DNA from: a virus
Length of the DNA stretch: 45,496 nt
Strand: one strand, 5' to 3'
IMG/VR virus record: IMGVR_UViG_3300037200_000063
Coordinates: 1 to 45,496 of that record
Below are positions 1 through 6,448 of the stretch, piece after piece; position 1 is the first letter of the stretch, and each line of letters opens with the position of its first letter. Under the pieces are notes generated by a model that did not search any database, was not told where the DNA came from, and saw nothing but the letters and a program-made list of their open reading frames with translations. The translations under genes and the position numbers were made by a program.

Positions 1-127
1 CCGTTGAGCGTCTGATTCGCCCGCGCATCAAGGTGTTGATTGATCTTATCCGCCACGCGATCCAGCGTAAGCCCTTTGCGCTCAGCGACTTCCTGAAACT
101 TGCGCCGCATCTCATCGGGAGCAAGCA
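1..127 (+). repeat. Terminal direct repeat, left copy
   Basis: Bases 1-127 are identical to 45370-45496. The length equals a k-mer size often used by assemblers, so it most likely marks circular closure and not a biological long terminal repeat. Confidence 0.9.
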
Positions 128-293
128 GCTTGAACGGAGCCTGGCAGGCTACGACGCCGAAACCTGCTTCTTTAGCGGCCTGTGAGCCGGTTTTCCCGTC
201 TAATATGCCTTCGATCATTCTAACTCTTTTGGATTCAAGGGTTAGCTCTCTTAGGGTGACGGAGTCTTGAATAAGAGATTCATTGTGTCCCAT
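1..293 (-). CDS. Terminase small subunit, N-terminal part (continues at window end)
   Basis: N-terminal part of a 157-residue protein whose C-terminus lies at 45189-45369; the frame runs through the circular junction. It carries a helix-turn-helix-like stretch (RMIEGILDGKTGSQAAKEAGF) and, after the junction, the R..A.e.L..LLG pattern (NRVQQKAIEQLTSLLGM) common in phage small terminases. This subunit would recognise packaging sites and recruit the large subunit encoded at 40778-42538 on the same strand. The first ATG at 293 has no Shine-Dalgarno but sits 8 nt after TATACT; an inner ATG at 218 is the alternative start. It could instead be another HTH regulator, but its place at the head of the packaging/late gene run favours terminase. 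Confidence 0.6.
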   Translation of the reverse strand, partial: MGHNESLIQDSVTLRELTLESKRVRMIEGILDGKTGSQAAKEAGFGVVACQAPFKLLAPDEMRRKFQEVAERKGLTLDRVADKINQHLDARANQTLN

Positions 294-301
294 GAGATCA
301 A

Positions 302-310
302 AGTATAGCA
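302..310 (-). promoter_or_regulatory. Extended -10 promoter of terS, near-leaderless
   Basis: On the minus strand TGCTATACT (extended -10, TGnTATACT) ends 8 nt before the ATG at 293, and no Shine-Dalgarno lies between. The identical 9-mer precedes the RHH gene that starts at 43982. No convincing -35 is present. Confidence 0.45.
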
Positions 311-421
311 AAGGGGGAAACTAGGAGGGGGAGTATTTCGAGAGTGGATCGTATGGAAGTCAAGGAAAGCGCATGGATTAGCGGGTGATTCGCATAGTTG
401 AAAATAAATACATATTACTAC

Positions 422-451
422 TTGACATAATGCGAGTGGTGCGACTAGTAT
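422..451 (+). promoter_or_regulatory. Early rightward promoter
   Basis: A perfect TTGACA (422-427), an 18-nt spacer and TAGTAT (446-451), 42 nt before the first small gene at 494. A 6-bp inverted repeat TCAGGT/ACCTGA with a 5-nt loop lies just downstream (460-476) and could be an operator or leader hairpin. The 200-nt region between 293 and 494 is otherwise non-coding. Confidence 0.6.
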
Positions 452-493
452 CGTGTTTATCAGGTCACCAACCTGAATAGGAGACGGGAACAG

Positions 494-583
494 ATGACAT
501 TGGAAAATCAGATTTACACCGTTGTTGGAGTTCTTACCTCTTGCGTATTCTTGGCCATCATGATTCTCACGTTTCATCAGTAA
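494..583 (+). CDS. Small single-pass membrane peptide (29 aa)
   Basis: First gene after the early promoter. GGAGACGGGAACAG gives a good Shine-Dalgarno before the ATG. The product has a short polar N-terminus (MTLENQIY) and one hydrophobic helix (VVGVLTSCVFLAIMILTF), so it should insert in the inner membrane. No family is recognised. It is followed after 46 nt by a conserved phage gene with its own Shine-Dalgarno. A role in early host takeover is possible but only a guess from position. Confidence 0.55.
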   Translation: MTLENQIYTVVGVLTSCVFLAIMILTFHQ

Positions 584-629
584 CCACGCACCATTCACCC
601 GCAGTCCGCTAACACTAGGAGAGACGCAA

Positions 630-962
630 ATGAAACTGACAGACAAGCAGCTCGCAGACGCCAAGTTCTTTTTCCCTGAGGGATCAACCGTATATTGCAT
701 ACTTCGTAGCCGTTCACGCTCTGGCATGAGCCGTGAAATAGGGCTTGTGATCTTCAAGGATGGTGCGGAGTTTGGGCAGTTGGATCGCGTCGTGTACCAC
801 CCGAACCATCTCGCTTCTGAGCTTTCAGGCGAGCGCGTCAACAAAGCCGGTGAGGGTCTGGTTGTTCGCGGTTGCGGGATGGACATGGGTTTCCACCTTG
901 TCTCAAATCTGGCAATCGTGATCTATGGGCGGTCGGATGCGTTACGCCACGTTTGGCTATAG
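630..962 (+). CDS. Conserved phage protein with SRSGMSR motif
   Basis: A 110-residue protein with the pattern FFPEGSTVYCILRSRSRSGMSR near residues 14-35 and GGCGMDMGFHLV-type sequence (RGCGMDMGFHLVSNLA) near residue 80. I recognise this combination as an uncharacterised family widespread in tailed phages of Gram-negative hosts. CTAGGAGAGACGCAA supplies the Shine-Dalgarno. No enzymatic motif is evident. It sits in the early rightward cluster before the AAA+ ATPase. Confidence 0.75.
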   Translation: MKLTDKQLADAKFFFPEGSTVYCILRSRSRSGMSREIGLVIFKDGAEFGQLDRVVYHPNHLASELSGERVNKAGEGLVVRGCGMDMGFHLVSNLAIVIYGRSDALRHVWL

Positions 963-1018
963 GCCGAAACGCGGTGCAAGGCGCGTCTAGCGGTTTTGCC
1001 GCTACTGAGGATGGCCCA

Positions 1019-1690
1019 ATGACTAGCGCACTCTTGTTTCCCGAAATGGCCGCTCCACCCGGCTTCGACTTCCCCCAACCGTTGAGTGAGAAGTACCGCC
1101 CCACACGCATTGCAGAGTTTGCGGGACTCACTGAAACGAAACGCACTTTGCTTGGATTCGTGAGCAATCCGCGCTCAATTGGCCTGTTGTTTTCTGGCCC
1201 TGCCGGTACCGGAAAGACTTCGATGGGAATAGCCCTGGCGCGTGAGCTTTCTGGATTCCTACACCACGTCCCGGCGGGACTCTGTACAGTCGATAGGGTG
1301 AGAGAACTGGCATTCTCCTGCTCATACTATCCGCCGGTTGGATTCAAGAAGCATGTGATCCTGATAGATGAGGCGGACACCATGAGCCAAGCTGCTCAAC
1401 TGGCATGTCTGTCCTACCTTGACGGAACTGCCACGATTCCAGACACAATCTGGATTTTCACTTGCAACTCAACAGAGCGGTTTGCGGATCGCTTTCTGTC
1501 CCGGTGCCGCAACCTGCCATTTAGCACCTATGGGATTCAATCTGACGCGGCTAAGCTGCTCGAAAGGGTCTGGACTGCGGAGACGGCAAGCGATGCCCCA
1601 AACTTCGCCCGCATCATCAAGGAAAACAACGGGAATATCAGAGCCGCGCTGTCAGTGCTGGACTCGAAACTAGATGCGTCCCGCGCCTAG
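1019..1690 (+). CDS. RFC/DnaX-like AAA+ ATPase (clamp-loader type)
   Basis: A 223-residue AAA+ protein. EKYRPTRIAEFAG at residues 24-36 is the clamp-loader signature, followed by Walker A GPAGTGKT (60-67), Walker B LIDEAD (115-120), sensor 1 TCNST (148-152) and the arginine-finger SRC motif (161-163). These features fit an RFC small-subunit/DnaX homologue, which opens and loads a sliding clamp on DNA. It is shorter than full RFC and lacks most of the collar domain. The start at 1019 is chosen for GAGG 8 nt upstream; a longer open frame upstream overlaps the previous gene. No sliding clamp or DNA polymerase is visible, so it may load the host clamp or act as a helicase loader. Confidence 0.8.
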   Translation: MTSALLFPEMAAPPGFDFPQPLSEKYRPTRIAEFAGLTETKRTLLGFVSNPRSIGLLFSGPAGTGKTSMGIALARELSGFLHHVPAGLCTVDRVRELAFSCSYYPPVGFKKHVILIDEADTMSQAAQLACLSYLDGTATIPDTIWIFTCNSTERFADRFLSRCRNLPFSTYGIQSDAAKLLERVWTAETASDAPNFARIIKENNGNIRAALSVLDSKLDASRA

Positions 1691-1724
1691 TTGTGATACT
1701 TTGCGGACTGGAGGTACTACGAAT

Positions 1725-1901
1725 ATGGAAGATACAATCAAAGCTCAAGCGGTTATGACCCGGACGATTCACCGCGCCGCGATGGTGAAGTGTGCAACCG
1801 ATGCCATCTCCCTGGGTCACTACATCGGGACGCTCATCGCCAAAGACCTGGGACTCGAACCGCCGGCACTCCCACAAAGAGGACGGCCAAAGTCAGGATG
1901 A
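1725..1901 (+). CDS. Small RHH-like protein with GRPK tail
   Basis: A 58-residue protein with GGAGG at 1710-1714 and ATG at 1725. RTIHRAAMVKCATDAISLGHYIGTLIAKDLGLEPP resembles the helix pair of ribbon-helix-helix proteins, in which a serine/leucine turn is followed by a helix ending in L..xxG, and the basic GRPKSG tail is common in phage DNA-binding proteins. The N-terminal beta strand is weak, so the fold is uncertain. It ends 22 nt before the left arm of a 27-bp inverted repeat and converges with the RyR gene. Confidence 0.5.
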   Translation: MEDTIKAQAVMTRTIHRAAMVKCATDAISLGHYIGTLIAKDLGLEPPALPQRGRPKSG

Positions 1902-1922
1902 GCGGTGGATACTTGAAAATTA

Positions 1923-1949
1923 GGGGATTTATATACTTGAGTCCCTAGA
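1923..1949. repeat. 27-bp inverted repeat, left arm
   Basis: Perfect reverse complement of 2329-2355. The arm contains the TAG stop codon of the RyR-domain gene (1945-1947). In a minus-strand transcript the two arms could form a 27-bp stem enclosing the whole RyR coding sequence. Confidence 0.9.
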
Positions 1950-2298
1950 CTCCTAACACTGCCCGCACGACCAGTCCAAACATCTCATCCTTGAGCCGTT
2001 GATTCTCTGGCAGATCACCGTAGGGTACGAAGCATGGGTGCTCCTTCGTTTCTGGATTCTTGACGGGGCCATACTTCCATCCGGTCGCCGCCTTCTCAGC
2101 CAGCCATCCTTCGTGGGATTGCTCAGGCGTAGTCGAAGGATTAGCGGCGATCATCTGAACGCCCTTTACTGCGCTGATCTTCTGCCACGCAGGGGAGTCC
2201 GCCCACTTTGGTTGAGAGTTATCGCCTAGAGCCAAGCAAAGCACTCTATTCGCTTCGTGAGCCGCATATGCTGCCCGGTCGTGAATCACTTTGTCCAT
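1945..2298 (-). CDS. RyR-domain protein
   Basis: A 117-residue protein that matches the RyR domain (Pfam RyR, first seen in ryanodine receptors) over nearly its full length: HEANRVLCLALGDNSQP, SHEGWLAEKAATGWKYGPVK and EHPCFVPYGDLPENQRLKD are the characteristic blocks. Such single-domain proteins are found in many phages and bacteria; their function is not established. The start is ATG 2298, with GGAG 9 nt upstream; a TTG two codons earlier is less likely. It follows the RHH regulator gene in a small minus-strand operon, and the gene is bracketed by the 27-bp inverted repeat. Confidence 0.85.
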   Translation of the reverse strand: MDKVIHDRAAYAAHEANRVLCLALGDNSQPKWADSPAWQKISAVKGVQMIAANPSTTPEQSHEGWLAEKAATGWKYGPVKNPETKEHPCFVPYGDLPENQRLKDEMFGLVVRAVLGV

Positions 2299-2300
2299 GT

Positions 2301-2379
2301 TCAAATTCTCCTTTTTACTGGTTCTATTTCTAGGGACTCAAGTATATAAATCCCCATGTAAACGCCTGGAATCATCTTC
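2301..2379 (-). CDS. Possible 25-26-residue coupling peptide between RHH and RyR genes
   Basis: An ATG overlaps the TGA of the RHH gene (ATGA) and opens a frame of about 26 codons (begins MKMIPGVYMGIY) that ends 3 nt before the RyR start. It reads through the right arm of the inverted repeat. It could couple translation of RHH and RyR, or be chance; no homologue is known to me. Confidence 0.25.
2329..2355. repeat. 27-bp inverted repeat, right arm
   Basis: Perfect reverse complement of 1923-1949. It lies between the RHH and RyR genes, 31 nt upstream of the RyR ATG, and leaves the RyR Shine-Dalgarno outside the stem. Confidence 0.9.
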
Positions 2380-2518
2380 ATTGCTGACGCTCCAGCGCCC
2401 GGAGAGCCATGCGGATCACGCCGGTAGGGTTCAGGCCAAGCCGCTTCTTGAGCGCGTCCAGAATCGCCAAGTCCTCCTTGCTGAGTCCTAACCCGATGCG
2501 CCTTTCGGTCGTTTTCAT
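2378..2518 (-). CDS. Ribbon-helix-helix (CopG/Arc-type) regulator, 46 aa
   Basis: A 46-residue protein: beta strand KTTERRIGLGLS, helix KEDLAILDALKKRLG, turn LNPT and helix GVIRMALRALERQQ. This is the complete RHH fold of dimeric repressors such as CopG and Arc. Such proteins bind short repeated half-sites. It has no Shine-Dalgarno: the -10 box TATGCT lies exactly 6 nt before the ATG, so the mRNA is predicted to be leaderless. Four TATGCT/AGCATA half-sites cover its promoter and the divergent rightward promoter, which suggests autorepression and control of the gene at 2635. RyR follows downstream. Confidence 0.75.
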   Translation of the reverse strand: MKTTERRIGLGLSKEDLAILDALKKRLGLNPTGVIRMALRALERQQ

Positions 2519-2523
2519 GATCT

Positions 2524-2586
2524 AAGCATAGAGCATAAACTAAATTCACGCAAGACCTATTTTATGCTTGACATATTCCTTATGCT
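2524..2586. promoter_or_regulatory. Operator region with four TATGCT half-sites
   Basis: AAGCATA (2524-2530) and AGCATAA (2532-2538) face TTATGCT (2562-2568) and TTATGCT (2580-2586): two half-sites in each orientation around a centre near 2555. They overlap the minus -10 and the plus -35/spacer, as expected for RHH operators. Confidence 0.45.
2525..2553 (-). promoter_or_regulatory. Leaderless promoter of the RHH/RyR operon
   Basis: Minus strand TTGCGT (2553-2548), 17-nt spacer, TATGCT (2530-2525), then 6 nt to the ATG at 2518. The expected +1 is the A of the start codon. Confidence 0.5.
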
Positions 2587-2596
2587 CCTGTACTCT
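2568..2596 (+). promoter_or_regulatory. Rightward promoter before the gene at 2635
   Basis: Perfect TTGACA (2568-2573), 17-nt spacer, TACTCT (2591-2596). The same TTGACA-17-TACTCT combination is used on the minus strand at 6828-6800. Confidence 0.6.
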
Positions 2597-2634
2597 CTGT
2601 ATATCGGATAACCAATCCGAGGGGGAGAGAGAAA

Positions 2635-3072
2635 ATGAAATGTACAGGAGATGCCCCATGGAAAATCACCATCGACACCGCAATCGAAGCCCCACTCGGA
2701 GAGAGAAAAATGGTCACACTCAAAAGCGGTCGCATTAGTGAGAAAGATACGCAGGATGTCGAGGCTGGAAGCCTGATTATCTATGAGCCGTGGAACTCCG
2801 CGATGCGAATCGCCGTAGTTGAATCGATCACGCCGGGAGGATTCATCAAGGTCAACGGCAAGCTCTTCCGCCCTAACGGCAGCGAACGCGCCAGTTATGG
2901 ATATGTCCGCATCTGGCCCTTCAGTGAGAAGCGATTAGAGAATGATCGCATCCGCCGCGCTCAGGCACAGCGACGGATAAAAGTAGAAAATGCCAACCTT
3001 CGGGCCTCCAATCAGGAGCAGATCGACAAGCTGTATGCCGCCATGTGCGAGTGCGGCGTAATCGTGGATTAG
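2635..3072 (+). CDS. Unknown phage protein with basic C-terminal helix
   Basis: A 145-residue protein of unknown function. GGGGGAGAGAGAAA is a strong Shine-Dalgarno for the ATG at 2635; a near copy (GGAGAGAGAAAA) precedes an inner ATG at 2710, so a shorter form is possible. The middle is beta-rich (SGRISEKDTQDVEAGSLIIYEP), and residues 100-130 form a charged helix (KRLENDRIRRAQAQRRIKVENA). Two cysteines near the end (MCECG) could bind metal. It is expressed from the promoter that is divergent from the RHH gene. Confidence 0.6.
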   Translation: MKCTGDAPWKITIDTAIEAPLGERKMVTLKSGRISEKDTQDVEAGSLIIYEPWNSAMRIAVVESITPGGFIKVNGKLFRPNGSERASYGYVRIWPFSEKRLENDRIRRAQAQRRIKVENANLRASNQEQIDKLYAAMCECGVIVD

Positions 3073-3130
3073 CGCGAGACAACGACTTCGAACCATTAGG
3101 CGTTTTCGCAATTGATCCGAAGGAGAGTCA

Positions 3131-3613
3131 ATGAACGCAATCCTTCCAAAATCCGATCGATTCGGCGAACTTGAGCTCATCGAGGTCTTTGAGTATTACG
3201 ATGGTCCAAAACTCTTTGCGTGCAGGAATCTGGTCGGACAGATTCTCTTCGCACTCTGGAACGGCTCTGATCGTGATAATGATTCCTATTGGATTGTCTC
3301 GGTCAGTAACGAAAGATTCTCTATGATTCGCTCCGGGGGCATAGGGCTTGATCGGGCCTTTTTAGAGCCAGAGCTCGGGTTCGTCTATTGGTGTCTGGTC
3401 ACAGCTGCCAATGGGGACACGAGGGTGGCTCTGATACTCCCCCAGCAGCTTGACCGGGAGCTCTTGCCGGAACCCGGCCAATTTCTGAAACTCAAAACTC
3501 AGACCGGCATCCACCCACACTATGACCCGCCCACGCTGGGTGAGGTCTTCTTCCAGTTCCTGGCTATTTGCTTCTTCATAGGCATGGTCATTCTTGCACT
3601 AGCAGCGCTATGA
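3131..3613 (+). CDS. DUF6575-like protein with C-terminal membrane helix
   Basis: A 160-residue protein. The first 110 residues resemble DUF6575: VFEYYDGPKLFACRN, ILFALW, YWIVSVSNERFSMIRSGGI and FLEPELGFVYW follow the pattern of that uncharacterised family. The last ~22 residues (VFFQFLAICFFIGMVILALAAL) form a strong transmembrane helix, so this copy is probably anchored in the inner membrane with the domain in the cytoplasm. Shine-Dalgarno AAGGAGAGTCA precedes the ATG. It closes the early rightward cluster and converges with the Fis-like gene after 62 nt. Confidence 0.65.
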   Translation: MNAILPKSDRFGELELIEVFEYYDGPKLFACRNLVGQILFALWNGSDRDNDSYWIVSVSNERFSMIRSGGIGLDRAFLEPELGFVYWCLVTAANGDTRVALILPQQLDRELLPEPGQFLKLKTQTGIHPHYDPPTLGEVFFQFLAICFFIGMVILALAAL

Positions 3614-3675
3614 AAGGGAAAGCAATGGGAATTACATACTTGATTATCGCACATGCTATGTGTCTTGGACAACAA

Positions 3676-3984
3676 TCAGCGGCGGTCATTCGCGAAGTTC
3701 TGCACCTTGCGTGCAATCTCACGATGGTACCGCGCCGTATCCTCAGCGGCGGACTCAGCCTCGATGTATCCGATTGGGGGATCGCGCTCGACCTTCAAAG
3801 CCTGTAGTTCCCGCCAGATCGTGTTGCGATGCACTCTCAGGAGTTCAGCCGTGCGGCACTGATTGCCGCCAGTCCGCTCCATTGTGATCTGCATCCGCAT
3901 GGGCCTATCGCGCATCGCCTGCTCCCTCCATGGGAGGGAGCTCGCGGCACTCTCCAAAGCGGCAACTTGGCCCCACAATTCCAT
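3676..3984 (-). CDS. Fis-type helix-turn-helix protein
   Basis: A 102-residue protein. Residues ~33-65 (MQITMERTGGNQCRTAELL, then RVHRNTIWRELQAL) match the Fis C-terminal HTH, whose consensus is ALe.t.GNqtrAAelLGinRnTLrkkL. The N-terminal part lacks the Fis beta-hairpin, and the C-terminal ~35 residues are charged. The start is ATG 3984 with GGTGGAG 5 nt upstream; an inner ATG at residue 30 is also possible. It overlaps the end of the previous gene by 80 nt and is the last gene of the helicase operon. A role in binding phage DNA or the host transcription machinery is inferred from the fold. Confidence 0.65.
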   Translation of the reverse strand: MELWGQVAALESAASSLPWREQAMRDRPMRMQITMERTGGNQCRTAELLRVHRNTIWRELQALKVERDPPIGYIEAESAAEDTARYHREIARKVQNFANDRR

Positions 3985-4423
3985 CTAAGCTCCACCAGTC
4001 CAATCCCCGCTTGAAATCAGGATCGCCGCAGAGCACGCAGCAGGTTTTGCGCGGGTCAGAATAGCCGCCTGACCGCAACAGTTCGACAGTGCGCGGAGTG
4101 CCCAACTTGACAGACTCGCTGGCCCAGTATTCCCACGTCACCATGGGCAGACGCGGAAGATCGCGGACATACCGGATGAGCTGAGCGAGCGCCTGAAATC
4201 CAGTGCCACCGGTCGATCTCTGGCGATACCCGAAAGACGGCCAATCGCCACCTTCCCGCAGTCGAGCAGGAAAATCATACTTCGGCGGTTGGCGGCGATG
4301 GTCCCAGCACATTCGCAATTCCTTGGTTCGATAGAGAAGCACTCCCGGCGCTACAGTGTCCAGCACAAGGTTGGCAACGCCGATGCGATATTCAACTTGG
4401 CGTTTCTGTTCAGAAGCGATCAT
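3905..4423 (-). CDS. Unknown cysteine-containing protein in replication operon
   Basis: A 172-residue protein of unknown function. The start ATG 4423 overlaps the stop of the primase-like gene (ATGA) and has GGAGGAGATGCACG upstream. A cysteine pair CCVLCGD near residue 130 and GPSCRFGEC near residue 160 could form a zinc site. FQALAQLIRYVRDLPRLP is a likely amphipathic helix. Its position after the primase zinc domain and translational coupling suggest a role in replication, which is not shown. Confidence 0.55.
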   Translation of the reverse strand: MIASEQKRQVEYRIGVANLVLDTVAPGVLLYRTKELRMCWDHRRQPPKYDFPARLREGGDWPSFGYRQRSTGGTGFQALAQLIRYVRDLPRLPMVTWEYWASESVKLGTPRTVELLRSGGYSDPRKTCCVLCGDPDFKRGLDWWSLDGIVGPSCRFGECRELPPMEGAGDAR

Positions 4424-4917
4424 CGTGCATCTCCTCCTGTTTCCATGATCGCCGCCAACTTGCCTGCGATTCCGGCGGCGATGATCCTTTCCATGTGAAC
4501 CGCAAGCAACTGTTTCAGGTGGGGCCGCTCTCCCTTGGCCGCCATGATCTGAGCGGTCGCACAAGCTACCGTCGAATCCCTTTCGTATGTCGTGTATCCC
4601 ACTGAGCGGAAGTGTTCCACCAGCACCCGAATCCGCATTCGATACTCAAACGCCTCTTGCTCCAGCCGCGCCTGTTGTGCCTCACGGATAGCTCTGGGAT
4701 CGCGTCGCGCATAGTACATGTCCTTGAATGTCAGATTCACCGCCGCCAAAACATCGTCGGACTCGCATCCCGCGAAGCAGTGGACGGAACACCGCTCCTT
4801 GCCTGCATAGATTGCCAGCGTCAAGGACTTCCCGCCGTGGACAGGGCACCTGGCACGCCATACCTTCCCTTCGCGCCGGGATCGCTCGAACAGTCTGGCC
4901 AAGTCCTCAGCCTGCAC
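4420..4917 (-). CDS. Primase-type (CHC2-like) zinc-binding protein
   Basis: A 165-residue protein. RARCPVHGGKSLTLAIYAGK followed by CSVHCFAGCESDDVLAAVNLTFKDM (residues ~22-66) is the zinc ribbon of DnaG-type primases (CP.H ... C.HC...GC.s.DV). This domain recognises the initiation triplet on single-stranded DNA. The rest is helical with no TOPRIM acidic motif, so it is a stand-alone zinc domain and probably works with another protein. The start appears to be GTG 4917, overlapping the helicase stop by 11 nt, with only a weak Shine-Dalgarno. The stop overlaps the next start. Confidence 0.75.
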   Translation of the reverse strand: MQAEDLARLFERSRREGKVWRARCPVHGGKSLTLAIYAGKERCSVHCFAGCESDDVLAAVNLTFKDMYYARRDPRAIREAQQARLEQEAFEYRMRIRVLVEHFRSVGYTTYERDSTVACATAQIMAAKGERPHLKQLLAVHMERIIAAGIAGKLAAIMETGGDAR

Positions 4918-6448
4918 TCGCCACCGCCGATTCTTCTTTGGCCTTCGATTTTGCGAACTTGATCCTGCAATGCCGGTCGAACATCTCTATGTCGTAATTC
5001 GTCGGCCCGCGCTCCTTCTTTAGTTGATTAGGCCACACACCAAACTTCTCTTTGTACCTGTGCGCCGCCCAGCCCTCGCTCCGATTCCGCTGGTGCGCCA
5101 GCGTCAAGAACCCTGAATACCACTCCTGCTTCTCGAACATCGAGAACGCTAGTGCCGGGTCTTTCTTCTTCTTTTTTCCAGTGAACTCTACAAGCTGCCC
5201 CGGAACGGTTTCCACGGTTGTGGATGCGAATACCATCGCCCCGCAGGCCGGACACTGGCGATGGTTTGCTGGTATCAGCGCATTGCATCGGTCGCACTTG
5301 CGGGGCTTAGCAGGCTTCTTGTCCTCTTCGTAGGCTTCGCCCTTCTCTTGCTTCGTGCGGCGGTCTAGGCGGTCGTGCAGGATGTCCGTGACCATGCCCA
5401 ACCGCAGGGTGTTGCCAGCATGGTCTAGGATCGTCAACACCTCTTTGCCGGGGGCAGTACGCAGTCCGCGCCCTATCTTCTGGACATGGCGTATCTCTGA
5501 GCGCGTGGGCGAAGCGTCTATGATGCACCTCACATCCTCGTCTACCCCGGTCGTCAGACAGCCCACCGATGCGATGATCTTGTTTCGCCCGCGCCGGAAG
5601 TCCCCAAACTCTTTCTCCCGATACTCCCGGCTCGTGTTGGCGTCGATATACCCGCACCCCACCCCTAGGCTCTCGAATTCATCCCGTAGGCTCTTTGCGT
5701 GGTTCCTGTCCACCGCAAACAGGAACGTCGGCATCCCGTCGCACCGCTCTTGCCATGTCGCGACCACATCGGCAACGATTCGCTTCTCCCCCATGATGGC
5801 CGATGAACTAGCTTCGGTGAACTCGCCATTCTGTACCTTGAGTTTGGAGAAGTCCGCCTCAGCCATCGGCGCGAAAATCACGAACGGACTCAGGTGGCTT
5901 TCCTCGATCAGTTCCGAGACGGTCGCCGCGATGATGAGCTTCGTCCACCGCAGGCCCATCCCCTTGGCCCACGGCGTAGCTGTCAGCCCAATCACATACT
6001 TGTCTCTCCACTCGTCTGAGTCCATGCGCTCGTTGAGCTTCTCAAACCCCAAATGGGCTTCGTCCACGATGACCATATCGACTTCCGGCAACGGACGCCG
6101 GATGAGGGTCTGCACCGATGCAATCTGGACTTGTGCGCCCCAGTCTGTGCGCTCATGGTTCGCCTGGATCACGCCGATGTCCGAGATTCCCTCATCCTCG
6201 AATGACTTGAGCGTCTGGTCTACCAGTGTGATCGCTGGACAGGTGAACAGGGGACGCTTGCCCTTCTGCACCGAAGCTTCGATCAGGTGGGCTGCCAGCA
6301 GGGTCTTTCCGAATCCGGTCGGCGCTTGGACGATGATGCGCTTATGGCCCTCCCGAATCGCCTTCCGGATGGATTCGATTGCAGCGGCCTGTCGCGGTCT
6401 TAGAGGTCGGAGGGACTTCCATTTCGTCTGGTCGAATAAACCTTTCAT
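4907..6448 (-). CDS. SF2 DEAD/DEAH-box helicase
   Basis: A 513-residue superfamily 2 helicase. Motifs: LRPRQ near residue 17, motif I APTGFGKT (42-49), motif II DEAH (129-132), motif III LTATP (155-159), motif V TTGVDED (~300) and motif VI QKIGRGLR (323-330). A four-cysteine zinc site (C385, C388, C399, C402) follows the helicase core. The arrangement is that of phage and UvrB/Rad3-branch DEAH helicases that unwind duplex or remodel replication or recombination structures with ATP. It leads an operon with a primase zinc domain. A Shine-Dalgarno-like AAGGG precedes the ATG. The promoter appears to be 350 nt upstream, with a structured leader. Confidence 0.9.
   Translation of the reverse strand: MKGLFDQTKWKSLRPLRPRQAAAIESIRKAIREGHKRIIVQAPTGFGKTLLAAHLIEASVQKGKRPLFTCPAITLVDQTLKSFEDEGISDIGVIQANHERTDWGAQVQIASVQTLIRRPLPEVDMVIVDEAHLGFEKLNERMDSDEWRDKYVIGLTATPWAKGMGLRWTKLIIAATVSELIEESHLSPFVIFAPMAEADFSKLKVQNGEFTEASSSAIMGEKRIVADVVATWQERCDGMPTFLFAVDRNHAKSLRDEFESLGVGCGYIDANTSREYREKEFGDFRRGRNKIIASVGCLTTGVDEDVRCIIDASPTRSEIRHVQKIGRGLRTAPGKEVLTILDHAGNTLRLGMVTDILHDRLDRRTKQEKGEAYEEDKKPAKPRKCDRCNALIPANHRQCPACGAMVFASTTVETVPGQLVEFTGKKKKKDPALAFSMFEKQEWYSGFLTLAHQRNRSEGWAAHRYKEKFGVWPNQLKKERGPTNYDIEMFDRHCRIKFAKSKAKEESAVASAG

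Noticed and set aside
1-127. Biological long terminal repeat
   Set aside because: The exact 127-nt length, and a gene running intact across the join, fit circular assembly better.
1923-2355. Insertion sequence ends
   Set aside because: No transposase and no target duplication; the enclosed gene is a RyR-domain gene. The repeat is kept as a finding.
3610-3807. 65-codon plus-strand frame after the DUF6575-like gene
   Set aside because: It overlaps the Fis-like gene in antisense over most of its length and its second half looks random.
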